Of a stretch of 64,000 nucleotides of DNA, positions 25,360 to 38,400 are shown piece after piece. The position numbers were made by a program, and so were the translations under genes. The stretch lies in NCBI GenBank assembly GCA_018907035.1, contig JACCIC010000002.1:1245001-1309000 (forward strand). The letters are read 5' to 3'. The notes below the pieces were generated by a model. It was not told the DNA's origin, made no database searches, and saw nothing but the letters and a program-made list of their open reading frames with translations. The DNA comes from Sycobia sp. Sy_11 (lineage: Eukaryota; Arthropoda; Insecta; Hymenoptera; Epichrysomallidae). Within the stretch, counting starts at the first letter, position 1, and every line of letters begins with the position of its first letter.

Positions 25360-25660
25360 GAAATATTTCCGATATTGTCACGATCACCACGATTCGAGTT
25401 CTTTGCCTCGGCGACTCTCCGATCTTTTTGATGCTCGAAAATTAAAAGTCCGACCAAATACGCGACACTCGGCCCCGTCCATTCGTCTCCAATCGGGCTG
25501 TCGTTTCGTCTCTTATTTTCGTTTTTGTCGGGCGCCCCGGCGATATATAGCCGCAGACCTGGGACAATCGAATATCGAGCGCGTCCGTCGTCGGGGGCCG
25601 CGTTAAAAGAGAAAATCGAGAATAGATTAATTCGCTCGATCGGTTTAATCGCACTGTGGA
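25360..25660. other. GC-rich intronic island
   Basis: CpG-rich block with three overlapping open frames on both strands, which argues for stop-poor noncoding DNA and against a gene. No motif is recognised. Confidence 0.3.
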
Positions 25661-26079
25661 AATGCTCCCGAGTGTAATTGATCAATTAGTCCACTGTTAC
25701 AAACGGTGGGGATATCGATAGTCGCCACTATTTTACCAGTATTAAACAGGAACGAAGAATTGTGAAGGTGATTTATTATATACAATACAGTGAGACTACC
25801 AGATTCTCAGATAAATTAATACAATATTTAGAATTAAATTGACTGTAGGAGATTAATTGATGAATATGCAAAGAATATTACAAGCTTGATTATTATACAA
25901 AAAATTTCTCTCAGTACGATGAACTTTAAGCAGCGAAATAAGCATATCAAGTTAGGTATTCGATTGGAAAATCACAAAAAGAGAAAAACGAAGCTAGCAA
26001 TAGAATCTCAATTAAAACAATAGTAATTTCACACCAGCGAACTCAAAAAAAGTCCCATCAAAGAGGAGCAAAAAAAATA

Positions 26080-26390
26080 CGATTATTCCGTTGGATCGCT
26101 GCTAAAGACCGCGTCAGCGCGAGTCAATCGCTCGCCCCGCCCCCCTCCTCCCTCAATGGAGTTATATACCGTGCCGCAGCTTGCGAAACCAGGGTAAAAT
26201 CTCTTTAAACGAGCGGGTCGTGAAAAAGTTTTTAAGCAGCGCCTTTAGGTAGGGGAATACGTAAATATACGTCAGTGTAAGCTACTTAAGCACGTAAATT
26301 CGATCACCATTGGCTGGGGTAGGGTAAAAATACGTTTACCGTCCTTTCGTCGAATGGAAGACGTGGAGTTTTTGGCGCGAAGTTAGGATA
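26080..26390. other. GC-rich island carrying a TTGGCTGGGG motif
   Basis: The block contains CCATTGGCTGGGG at 26307-26319 followed by AGGGTAAA, resembling the motif upstream of exon A (10738-10765). C/T-rich sequence lies at 26130-26155. Noncoding conservation is suspected, not shown. Confidence 0.35.
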
Positions 26391-28161
26391 CAGTGACAAT
26401 TACCATAGTTATAGGAAGTAGAGAAATACTCTCAAACATTGAGATAAGCTGATTCCTTTTTGCGGTACAGATAAAAGTTGTCATTATAAGAATACAGATC
26501 AAGAGGCGATATTAGAGACAATGTCAAATTCCATAACCTGGTAATAATGTTTTGTAAGAAATAAGAAATGGATTCGATATAAAATCGAGTTTACGAAAGC
26601 AATTCGTACGAAAAAATGGTGTCGGTGTAATGAGTGTAAAGAACGTTCGATAAAATTGGTATTGTAGTAGAGTGCGAAGGCTATTTCAAAGTTTTTTTAT
26701 CTGTCACACTCGTTTGCTATAGAGTACTAAAATTAAACGAAATTCAAATTGTAAATGATTATATATATAGTATAAACAAGGAGGAGATTTAAAAGAAAAC
26801 TAACAAAGACAGCGAATATTAGGGACGTTAAATTTCAGGCTAAAAATCATTTCATGTCTTACGAGCATTATAAAGGGATCGCATTTATATATCATTCAAT
26901 ATATAATTTATTACTTAGGTGGATAAATTTTTTAATGAGGCTGAAAACTCGAAAAGCGCTACTTTCGCCGTCGGTCAAGAGAATATTTTAGAAAAAGATT
27001 AAACTTTTTATTTGAATTTAGTAATAATCGTATTCATTTATTTATTAATACAAATTATTAGAATCTATTAATATCAATATAAATAATCGTATCAGTCTCA
27101 TATTTCATTCAGGCGAAAAACTTCAATCATCTACGTCATGCTTTATGTATTCAATCTCAATCTTATGATCTTTGAATAGGATAGAAATTGTCTGCAACAG
27201 AAGTGCGTAGCACAGGTTTTATCTCGTATGACTTTTATTGAGCAGCGCTCGTGCGAGAAACGCCTGCTTTACATACTGGAGATTGCTACGAAAGAAAAAT
27301 CTCAACAATTGTTTGTGAATAATGTATCGAGGTTCTATGAATAAATTACTTGAATTTCGTTTACATCGCCAGCCAGATTATAATTAAATAATTAAACATA
27401 GTATTTGTATACTGTAACAATAAGAAATAACAATTATTTAATCACGCTTATACCCAATGTAGTATGTTGTGCAAGTAGTATCAATTTGAAAATTTTCCTT
27501 CCCACCTTATGAGTAGTAGTACATATCTTGCAAAAATATCTTGTAAAAATATTTTTACAACACTATGTGTAAAGTCAATTTTTTTATACCTACATATTTA
27601 TAGACTTAAATGCTATTATTCAACCATCTGTTGTTATTATACATATACAATCTATGTATTATCAGCTTTTCGGACAGTGTTTAAAAAAAAAAATCTATTC
27701 CCTAATGTTAGGGTTATAAAATAATATTTTACACTTAATGTTGCAAAAACAATGTGTACAATTTACGTTCCTCTGCTGATCAGCTTTAACCCTCGTGCAC
27801 GTCTATCAGTATACGGGTGTAAAATCAAATTTCACATATTGATTGCGTAATTATTACGCAATCTTGTAAAAATCATTTATTCATTGATACGTTGATCCTC
27901 TAGTTTCTGAAATTTTTAATGAAAATCCAACCTGCCTTGACGGTAGATATGTAAATTTGCGACAGAGTGAAGCAAAATACTTCAATCTGTATTATTAATG
28001 CGTATCAAAAGATGTAATTTTTTTCTTATACGTACGAAACTTAAACCCATCTCCAGGCTACTCCAAATTATTAAAACGAAACTTACGACGCATTCGCAGA
28101 TCTTTCGATAGGTGAATATCTTTTTATGCACTCTCTCTTTGTGCCTCTCTTTCTCTGTCTG

Positions 28162-28162
<1 letters not shown>

Positions 28163-28222
<60 letters not shown>
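28163..28222. repeat. (CT)n microsatellite
   Basis: About 60 bp of pure CT on the sense strand, preceded and followed by impure CT-rich sequence (28130-28245). Confidence 0.97.
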
Positions 28223-28228
<6 letters not shown>

Positions 28229-28249
28229 TTCTATCTCTATTCGACTACA

Positions 28250-28450
28250 GACATACGCTCGGCGCCGGCCAAAATATACGTCACTACCTGGATCTAGGGG
28301 GAAAAGTTGTCGATGCGCGATTTATGCCCCGCGGTTGCCGGCGTTTTCCTCTTTCTCATTCAGTCTCTGGTCTTCGTCTATCTCTTTTCATCCTCGGCGA
28401 AGTGCAAAAGCTCACATATTCATACCGTGCGCCTAGGAAAGAGTACGTAC
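28250..28450. other. GC-rich intronic island
   Basis: Short CpG-containing block directly after the CT repeat. Frames running through both (28126-28494) are Ser-Leu repeat translation followed by unrecognised sequence. Confidence 0.3.
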
Positions 28451-29399
28451 GTCAAATTAGATATTTGTGTCTGTTATCAGTATTTGTTCATTAAATCCGA
28501 AAAGTGAATACTTGAAAATAATCTACAGAGAGGAGGGTGTCTTGTTTTGAAATAAATTTAATAATAATAAAAAATTCAATCATATAAGTAAAGCTTTCGG
28601 GCTCTGTATGGTGACAGTTTAAAAACAGTAATAATACGCTTTTACTGTTAGTAAATATAAGGAAATTAATATAATACAATACTAACAGATTTATACGCTC
28701 AATCTTTTATATATATATATAGTTATCTTAGACTTGAAAGTTTTCATAGTCTTTTAAATATTTGTTGTTGGTATTTTATCTACTAGCATTTTTCTACTGC
28801 ATTATTTAACTCGTCGTTTATATTTTGAGCATAAGCTATTCCAGATATTATCAGCAAAGAATTTACTTGGAACAACTATAGTACATCTGAAACAAGATTT
28901 TGAATTTATCTCTTTAAAAATTAACCGGCAATTGAACTGACAGCAAAATTGCTCTTCTAATTAAAGTAACTGTAATTAAGTGCGCGTCGAATTGTTGAAA
29001 AACGGATCTTTAAAAATCATTGCAAACTTTTGGATTGTCATGAAATGCTGGAACAAATACTAAAGGATGATGCGGGTGTGGGAAGTCATAATTTCCTCTA
29101 TAATGAGTCGCAATTTGAGATGCATTCGTAAAATGCGTATCGCGCAAAAGAACTAGGAATCTCGTGTACTCGTACCAGTGCGGAAATTCGAAAAATTCAA
29201 TTTTACGTACTTGGGGTCGATATCACTTTCTATTCACCAATCTCACAGGAAAAAATATTCACAATTATTCAAGTTTCTTATGAAATTACAGCGTATCCGC
29301 CGACGCTCCTCATTGTTTATGACGAAGAAAAAACGCAAAAACTTTTCAAATACGCGGACGAACTTTTCAAATGTCGGAGCTGCTCATAAAATCTGTATT

Positions 29400-29706
29400 T
29401 GACAGAGCATTTGCCAACGCGCCGCCTCTTGCATCAATCCATCCGCGAAATTCAGTGCGCCTGCGCTCTCCCGCCAATTTTCCATCCTCGAGGGGCGCGT
29501 GTGCGCGAAGCCCAGGGGCGGAGGATAGCACGCGGACGAGATACCGTCTGCTACGTTATAGCCGCGAAAGCTTCGATGAAAATCACCTATATAGCGCCCA
29601 TCTTTGCCGGCTTTCATTTACTCGCGACGCAACGGCTGCTTTTATTTCTTCGCCTCCGTCTTCATTAACAATAAACGGTTCTGTCTCTATTTGTGTCTCT
29701 CTCTCG

Positions 29707-29762
<56 letters not shown>

Positions 29763-29950
29763 GCATCTCGCGAAGCGAGAACATTTTCCCCCTGGCTTCT
29801 CCTGCGTTCGAGCGACTATATAAATGTAATTGTCTGGCGCGTTCGCGGAAACGAGGCGGCGACGCGGTGCGGCGCATCCCCGCGTATTCCGAGGCTATAA
29901 GAAGCTGGGAAAACGTTTTATTTGAAAGAAAAGGAGGCAATCGGGCGAAG
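29400..29950. other. GC-rich island split by a CT repeat
   Basis: CpG-rich sequence on both sides of a CT tract at 29694-29760. The left half gives open frames on both strands; the right half carries TATATAAATG near 29818. Nothing identifies a promoter or exon. Confidence 0.35.
29694..29760. repeat. (CT)n microsatellite
   Basis: CT tract with two G interruptions near its left end and about 45 bp of pure repeat. Confidence 0.97.
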
Positions 29951-31289
29951 AACTGACGATTCGATAGCGAATGATAATGAAGAAGGTATTTCAGGTATTT
30001 CCATGAATATAATTGTCAGACGAATGGTAGGAGGTATATTTCTAATGCAATAATATTATGATACTGATTAATATGAAAGTCAAAAAGCAAGTACAATGGA
30101 GGCTTTTATGATAAAATAGAGTTAAATATACAATTATGAAAAAATTTATTGCATAACAATGCTTGGATAATTTCATTATTTGTTCCTGTAAGAGCTGTTT
30201 CGAAAGTCATGCTATTTTTAAAGATTCAGACATAAAGCTAATGAGCGGTTTTTAATATAATACCGTTGTATATATAAAATGCATAACGGCAGAATTAATG
30301 TATAATGGCGTTATTATCATTTTCATAAAGTCACATGTATCCTTCATTATGCTTCTTAACTATATCAAGAATTATAATTTAATACGTATTCCTGTTTCTA
30401 TTACATCAAGCTCAATGCAACATACATGACCGATTGACAATTATAATTCAATATAATAAAGATAATACGATTTTAATCGGGTTACCCTTCTCCTTCCCTC
30501 CATTAAGTGCTTCCTTCACTTCACATGCATCGTTTCACTTATATTGAATTGTAATTGTATCATTATACCTTACGTGTTCATTAAAATCAGACGTTTACAA
30601 CGTTTACAATTAACTCGATTTAAAAAGCAACTTGTTAATGAAATAATGTTCTAAAATTCTGAATCAATCTTCAAGTATAATTATTTTTTAAAAAAACTGT
30701 CATCATAAAATAAAATGACGCCCCTTATCTCGACGCGAAAACGAAAAATAAGTGTGTATAAATTTAAATTTTATGAACGCGAAGCGTAAAATGAAATTTC
30801 AAATGTGCATCTTAAAAATAGATCATTTTATTCCCTAAACATGGGGGATGTCAAGTGGCATTTTACGCTTGCAGTTATCAAAAAATACAGCGTGTAAATC
30901 GGGCGTCTAATTTACATCATTGTATTGACCAGTGGAACAATCAGTTTTTCGATTTCAATTCGCCATTTTATCTATTTTTCATAACCTATAATTTTCAATC
31001 GTTTTATTTGATCATGTTTATCGAATTTTCGGACGAAACTTTAATCAATTTTATAAATATTGGCCCCGAACATGATATCCTTCACGACAATGTGAACTTG
31101 AAGTAACAGATAATTGTAAGCGAAGCAAATCTGTTGGGAAAATACCGTAACTAACAATCTTTGACGATTTCATCAGTAAGATAATAAATTTATAAAATTA
31201 AATTGAAAAAATAATATTTGTATAAATAAATACTTCGAATTTCGAAAGTAAATATAAACGACGTATTTCAAAACACAAGTATGTTCCTT

Positions 31290-31640
31290 TGAAAGTATAC
31301 CGCGGGAGCGAAATTTTCCAACGATATACGAGCGCGAGCGAATTTTTCTATTGATTTACCGGGAGCTTCTCTCGGAATAGAGCGTTTATTTCTAACCGTT
31401 AATCCGAAGTAGTGGACTGCCACATCTCAATCGTAAAGCAGCGCGCGCCCCGCGTTTTACCGATAATGTAATTCATTGGAGTTCTTCCGACGACGGCCGA
31501 CAAATAGATTTGATAAATGAAATTTTTTAACGGGAATATCGCCGCTCGCTTTGATCGTAAATCAGCGGGGGATTTACCTTGGCTCGAATAGCGAGGGGGA
31601 AAAAAAGCACATCCGATAAATGTAGATTTCGCATTGAAAT
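31290..31640. other. GC-rich intronic island
   Basis: CpG-containing block with no recognisable motif. The minus-strand frame 31399-31677 is unsupported. Confidence 0.3.
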
Positions 31641-31739
31641 TAATAGATAGTCCGGATCTATAAGTATATTTCAACATATCAGAAGCTCGTCTCTAAAAGG
31701 GTCTGAAAACAAGAAAGGGAGAGAGAAAGGTGAAAAAAA

Positions 31740-32350
31740 AATTGAAAGCTTGAATCCTCAAACGGAATCTCGTGCTCGCTCTCTGTCTGTCTCTCTCTCT
31801 CTCTCTCTAATTCCGTCGTACGGAGAGAGTTCAACAAACGCAGGACTTAGCAACAGCCCTGCGCAGTCGAGGTATTATACCGAGGGCCCTCAGTGCGCGG
31901 ATACCAGAGCCGAGGAGGGCAGGGGAGGCGGGGGGGGGGGGTTAAATTCGTCGCGGGTCAACGAACCCCAGGTGTTCGGCTGAATAATTCAGCCTATAAG
32001 CGACAGATTATTCCCGATGAGCTGTACGTAGCGCGGTCCGGGGTAAAAAGGAGCGGGGGTGGCGGTGGTGATGCTGGAGGGGGTTGGATATAGGATCAGG
32101 TCGAAACCGGATGCGCGCGCGCTTGAGCGCGTGTACACCTCCCGTTGCTACTTATGCCTCCTGCTGCCTCGCCACTCTCCCCCCCCCCCTGGCCTTTCTC
32201 CGCAGCCGGAAGCGACGATCCGCGCGAGCGGCTTTTATAACGCGCTCCCCGATAAACCGCGCGATTTCAGGACTGGCCATAATGTTGTATTGGTGCATAT
32301 GACGATAACCATTTTTCCTTGTTCGAAAACCACCCGCCCGACTCCTCCCA
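31740..32350. other. GC-rich island with G12 and C11 runs
   Basis: The block contains a short CT repeat (31785-31808), twelve G at 31930-31941 and eleven C at 32179-32189. The G and C runs are about 240 nt apart and complementary, so they could pair in RNA. A CGCGC-TTGA-GCGCG hairpin lies near 32113-32130. Confidence 0.4.
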
Positions 32351-32579
32351 AATCCAGAATATTGAGCGAAATGGGAAAAGAAAAATCCTACACTAATAAA
32401 CGGATCTTGCTACGACGATCAGCGATGTTTTCAACATACTCTTCCGAACGGAAATGGCATTTTTGGATCGATATTCCGTTTTTTTCAAATGGTAATACAG
32501 AACAAAATTCGAACTAAGGAAATAAAAATGTACATATATCTGAATTGACATAGTCTCCGCAATTAACCTAATTAAAAAC

Positions 32580-33100
32580 TTTTATAGTAAATCTTGTGTC
32601 AAGGGTTGCTGGAAGTTTTCAGAATTTTCTAAAAATTGTTAATGCTGGAAAAATTTCAAAATTATGTCCAGTTCCTTTTAATTGGCAACTTTCAAGAAAT
32701 GCTATCATCTTACATCCTTCTTAAAATTTTTATCAATGTTCATCAGACGATAATGTATGGCTAATATTAGGAAAATTTCGACAAAATACTGCCCACTTCT
32801 CTGCAAACTTCCAGAATGCATTTCCAGAATGCCTAAATTCTTAGCATCTCGAGTACTGGAAAACTGACCACGATGTGGACAGCCTATGTGAAAAGTTGTC
32901 AGACATAGCTAGATTATGTCCAGAAAATTGTAAAATATAACGCGTTCGTAAATATTACCAGTTTTTGGCCAAAATTGGTTGACTTCGCTAAAAATTGACC
33001 GCATTTTTACACACTTAAGAAAGTCTACGAAGGAAATAATACTTTGTCGATATAGCTGTATATATTAGTATTTGCTGCTTTATTAGTATTTGCTGCTCTT
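32580..33100. repeat. Region of short imperfect direct repeats
   Basis: ATTATGTCCAG occurs at 32661-32671 and 32913-32923, TTCCAGAATGC occurs twice in tandem near 32810-32832, and an 18-bp unit with core TTAGTATTTGCTGCT is duplicated at 33063-33080 and 33081-33098. Several GGAAAA/CTGGAA variants lie between. It may be an eroded repeat family; no coding capacity is seen. Confidence 0.55.
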
Positions 33101-33859
33101 TCGCAATTCTACATTAATAGTCAAGGTTCTCGTTAAAAAAAAGATCTCCCAATGTGACAACGAATACGCCCGGGTCGAAATGTTGAAAACATCGTTGATA
33201 ATCGATTCAGTAAGGTTCAATTACAGTTCGACTTTGAATTTTCAATTTCATTCAATGTACTATATTTCAGGAAGGGTGATTTGTGAAAACCTCCATTTAA
33301 TTGCCGTTTATAATTCGATTTCAAAATGATACGGTTTTGATTTATCTATTCTATCAGGATGATCACCACATAGAACTATTTCAAATCTTCTTGAAATGGA
33401 AGATTCGAATTCTTATTTTACGTACAATTCGTATGTTCGAAAATTTAAGTTCAGTGACCTAAAAGTAAAATTATACCAGAGATTTTCAATTATATCAGAT
33501 CATAAAATTATAATATTATAAAATTATATCAGAAAACTTTCCAAGATAAATTTAGCTCATCTTTATAAAAGAAAAGAGATCATCATATATTTTATGTATA
33601 AGAGATCCGTAATAAAAAATTTCTATAGAAAGATTTATTATGATCCTGTTTAAGAATCGTTTTAAATTTAAATATTTATAAGAGGATTCTACGCTTCGAA
33701 TATTAAAATGATTTGTGATTCTGGAAGATTAAATAATACTATATAAATCGGAAATTAATATTTTATTTAATTCGCATACGGCTAACTTAGCGAGCAGGAC
33801 TTTCTTGATTTTTCTTACTTTCTCTTTATACCATTTACGAAAAATCAATACAACGACAG

Positions 33860-33989
33860 GGTGTTACTAAATCTTCGGGTATTACCCGGTAATATATCTG
33901 TAATATTACATATTTCAATTACATATGCAAAATTTAAACCGTAATATTACTTATGAAAAATTCGTAAAGGAATGTCACAGGAATATATA

Positions 33990-34029
<40 letters not shown>

Positions 34030-34720
34030 AAAAGCTGTTTTCGGTATCATTTCATTAGTACAATTTCTGTAACATTATAGTTGAAATATTACAAATAATA
34101 CACAGTAAAGCCGCTAGGAGGAGCTAAAATATTGACACCCATAAATAACGATTTCCTTACAGTGTATAAAAGCGGATGGAACATCAATAGGTTTATTGCT
34201 TATCTCGTTCTTCTCTGGATAAATTCCGTTTGCCATATATTTTTTATAGATATCGTTTATACATTCCTTTTTGAGAGATCTTAAATGACGCAAAAATTAT
34301 ATGAGTCGAGCTCTTTACCATTATTTAATTATATTTTTGACTTTTATCACTAATAGAAACGATATATTTCGGTTAGCGTTCAGGTATATTATATTGTAAT
34401 AAGTGCGGACATTTTAACGTATATTATATAAACATGACTGTAAAATTACATACTTCTCGATAATTTCGTCATCATGTCAACGATATAAAATTAACGTATC
34501 AATCGAAAGATTCTATAACAATTCATCTTTTGAACCGGTATCTATCAAAATTTTTTATGTAATTTTTTCATAACATTACATTGTAATAATTGCCGACATT
34601 TCATATTACATACAGATAACGATAACATTACATAAATATTTCAATAACATTACTGAAATTGTAATATTACAAATATTATGTTACAAGCATATTACTCTAA
34701 TATAACATGCTGAATGGGGC
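33860..34720. repeat. ATTAC-rich repeat region, possible decayed nonautonomous element
   Basis: Many copies of AATATTAC and ATTACAT in both orientations, plus a (TA)n tract at 33995-34027. A 25-bp segment at 34390-34414 matches 34577-34601 at 22 positions. A near-palindrome ATTACCCGGTAAT lies near the left end. No terminal inverted repeats or target-site duplication could be established by eye. Confidence 0.4.
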
Positions 34721-35499
34721 TTTAATAAGTATGAACTTGTAAAAGTCATCTTTTTAATGATTTTTGACATACAGAAAAAACTCGCGCGGAATACTTTAAT
34801 AAACTTTACTTCATGTAGAATCATTTCATGTTGTCAGCTGCACCAAAGTGCCTATTCGAATATAATGGAATAATCATAACTAAAAGATAAACTTGCGAAA
34901 GGATTACTCTTAGAATATTAAAAGAAGTTCATATTGTGCAATAACTTTTATTCGTTTTCATGCTATGGTTTAGTTTTCCGCGCGAGCTAAGTTTCGACTT
35001 TAATATTTAACCATTTTCATATGAGAATATTTTCTAAAAAGTCAATAACTAAAAGATTTTTATGCGACCTGTCTATTCACTATTATATTAACATTCTTTT
35101 ATAATTATCATTTGCATGTTTCATCTTAGATCTTCGAGACAGTACATATTAAATTAGTAAATCGGATTTTGATATTGAAAATCGATATTACATTATTTTA
35201 CCATAGTTTGATATATTATTTTTACTTATTTATATCAGATTTTGAATTCAAGTGGACAATAATAATAACAAGTAAAAATCATTTACTTTATTATAGTCAG
35301 AAATGAGAAATTGTAAAATTTCTAATCAAAGAATTGTCGCTAACTTAAAACCAGGCTAATCAAGATTTTCATCGTTTTTTTTTTTTAACGTATAACAATC
35401 AGTCATAAAAGTTGTAGTTGAACTTACAAATCATAAAAGAACCGGATTCCCAAAACTTTCTTAATTCAAAATTTTTGAAGATTTTTGAAATACATCGCG

Positions 35500-36200
35500 C
35501 GCGATAAGAGTCGCTTTAGCGAAACGTTACATAAACTTGGCGAAGCCGCGTATTTCTAAAATCTCGGGGCACTTTTAGCACGACCGACAGCTGCGAATTC
35601 GAACGTCGCGCGAAATTTTCTACAAATACGGTTCTATCGAGAGCCGCGATGGATTCGAAACACCAGAGGGTGACAAGAAGTTTTTCGCGCATCTTCCCCA
35701 CCACCCTACTCCTATCTCGGCTCGCTCGTCGAGCCCCGTGAATTTGGAAAACTACGCGTCGTCGCGCCGGCGCTGGGAGGGGGGGGGGAGTAAAAACGGG
35801 GAAGGTAGCAGTTGCGAGCGAGTGCCATTTATCGGCGAGAACGCAGCGGGAGCCAGCAGAGGTGCGAGACCGAACGGTGATGATACCTGGGAAATGTGTT
35901 CCTCCTCCCCTTCCGCCCTGTGGCACGCCGGGGAGGGAAAAATAACGAGCCTCGCGCCGCTCTCGCTCGGCTTTATCCCGCGGGCGTTATTATTCGTTGA
36001 ATTTCGAAAAATTTTTCATTTTCTCGAGGGAGGCCGGCTGCGTTGGCGAGGCGAGCCCCTCTGCCAACCCGGCGCGTTCGCGACGTTGTAATCGAATTTC
36101 GTTGGCGAGCTGCTCGCGTCGCCCTTCGTTCGGAATTATAAGGGCGGCACTGCGTGTAGAAATTTAGTTCGGCGTCGGTTCTGAAGCTGTCGACTTGGTT
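35500..36200. other. Large GC-rich island with G9 run
   Basis: About 700 bp of CpG-rich sequence with nine G at 35779-35787. A 136-codon minus frame (35516-35926) and a 117-codon plus frame (35738-36091) overlap here. Neither shows a known domain, and they exclude each other as genes. Confidence 0.4.
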
Positions 36201-37007
36201 TAGAATGAAAATCAGCCGATGCGAGGTAATTGGACGAGGAGTAGATAGCAACTATAGGGCTACACTTTATCTCCCTCGAAAGAGTATTTGCCGTGCAAAA
36301 AGTAACGTAATGTCTTAAGAATTTGCGTGGTGATTTTAAGCGTGGAATCCGAATCCGTCCACAACATTAGCCTGAACATGAGCATGAACTCAACATTTTT
36401 ACAGATATTTAAGATTACTTGCTTGAAAAGTTGCGTTCCATAACTATTTTTGCACTTAATTATGAGCTCTATAGAATTTTATAACTCTGTGTAATCAATG
36501 ATACGATATACCATTACTTGCACTCTGAAAGATCTATTTTCATATAATTCAACAATGAGGCTAGGTTTCATCATCTAACAATTAGCAGCTCGTGTCTTAG
36601 AAACTGACCAACTTATTGTAGTAAGCGCTTCCTCGCTAAATGCGTTCTATTAAACTGAGAATAAATTTTTATAGAAAAATAATATTCAATTGTTGGAGAA
36701 TTTAATCTAATTACCAGTAGTGCTGAATCTGATACCATTTCTATAATAGAGCCTCTACCTGAAAAATAGACGAAGTTTGACGTTCTCTTCCTACATAGAG
36801 CTTCAGATATCTCAAAATCTTGAGATGATGATCCATTTGTCCAACTAGTAGTAATACGAGATATGCTAGTTTTTACATAAAGATTACTATTGTTTCCAAT
36901 TTGCTCCTGTACAGTGGAACATTAATAACGCATTTGGTGAACATCGAGGCGCGTGGGAAAAACCCGAGTATTTTCCGTCCCCCGCGCTCTTTCGTAAAAC
37001 AATAAGG

Positions 37008-37031
37008 CTCTCTCTCTCTCTCTCTCTCTCT
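37008..37031. repeat. (CT)n microsatellite
   Basis: CT tract on the sense strand, 190 nt before a complementary GA tract (37220-37269). Confidence 0.95.
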
Positions 37032-37219
37032 TCGCGCGCAAATCTACGATGGGCTTAAGCCTCGAGGAAATTCGCTTTTCATCTTGTGTTAATTATTATC
37101 GTTAGAATAACACAAATGGCGCGGCATTATATGCAAGCTGCTTATATTTTTCATTTTTTTTTCTTTATCTCAACTGGATGGCAAATTTACCATCGTAACC
37201 GTCTAAAAAAACCGTATAA

Positions 37220-37227
37220 AAGAGAGA

Positions 37228-37269
<42 letters not shown>
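37220..37269. repeat. (GA)n microsatellite
   Basis: About 50 bp of GA with one GT interruption. It forms the second arm of a potential CT/GA stem with 37008-37031. Confidence 0.95.
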
Positions 37270-37270
<1 letters not shown>

Positions 37271-38178
37271 GCGAAGAGAAAATGACAGGAGGAGGCTGAA
37301 CAGAAAAAAGGCGGGAAATTCGAGGATGCAATCCAGGTTGGAAGTAGTGAGTCGTCCAGATAACAGATACATTCGACATTGCGTATTTGCCGCTGAGCTT
37401 GCGTAGCGCATTTCTATTGTTTTTTCCGACGCGACAACAGGGGCATTGCCAAAGTCTGAATTAATCTTATTCTGACGGGAAAGAAATATACATACAACAA
37501 TTATATACACAAAGAATACGAGATGGTAAAATTTTATTATTCAATTATGAATGAAAATTGTATGAAATGAAAAATATTTTCTTACGACGATTTCCAATCG
37601 ATTATAAAATTATGTCACTCTTTGTAAACCTGAAAATGATTCCTATGATAATATCATGATATCGAAATATTAATTAATTGATTGGATAGATTATTCAAAT
37701 GATTTTTAATGTTTTTAATGTACGCATATCGATAGTTGGTTACATATTTGGTGATGTATGCTATTATTTCATAAAGGAACTTTAATGTTAATTGCAAACT
37801 CTTTAAGCACTTGATGAAATATACTTAAATAAAACAAGATTGAAGTAAATAAAAACGCAAATGTATATAATATATGTTGCTACTTTCAACAGTTTCAATA
37901 GCTGCTTCGGATTTTTGAGAATGATGGAAACTAAAGAAGAATATGGAGGTCGATAAGATCGGATTGAAAATTTGAGTTCAGAACATGAATTCTTTTTCTT
38001 TTTTTACATAAACTTTTGAATTTGGAATGGAATAGTGAAATCGTCATTGTCAAATACGTATCTCAATATAACGAACGTGTCAGAAAATTACGTAAAACTA
38101 GTCGCTCGATCTATAGAATATTCAAGCACAAGGTACAAACTCGGTATATCTGTGTGATAACTTATCCTTTAATTTACT

Positions 38179-38310
38179 ATCTCTCTTTCTCTCTCTCTTT
38201 CTTTCTCTTCTCTCTTTCTCTCTCTCTATCTCTGTCTCTGTCTCTGTCTCTGTCACTTTTTCTTTATCTAACTCTATTTCTTTTCCCCTCTGTCTATCTC
38301 TTTCTCCTTC
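38179..38310. repeat. Impure CT-rich tract
   Basis: CT repeats mixed with CTGT and CTTT units, leading shortly into a GT repeat. The 157-codon frame across it (38016-38489) is repeat translation. Confidence 0.9.
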
Positions 38311-38344
38311 TCTCACTTCTGCAATGTATAATATGTGTGTGCGT

Positions 38345-38345
<1 letters not shown>

Positions 38346-38397
<52 letters not shown>
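38346..38397. repeat. (GT)n microsatellite
   Basis: About 50 bp of pure GT on the sense strand, the only long GT tract in the window. CA tracts at 44010-44066, 56229-56269 and 61521-61550 are its complements. Confidence 0.97.

Positions 38398-38400
<3 letters not shown>

Noticed and set aside
35516..35926. 136-codon minus-strand frame
   Set aside because: Lies in a GC-rich island with a competing 117-codon plus frame; no motif or family resemblance.
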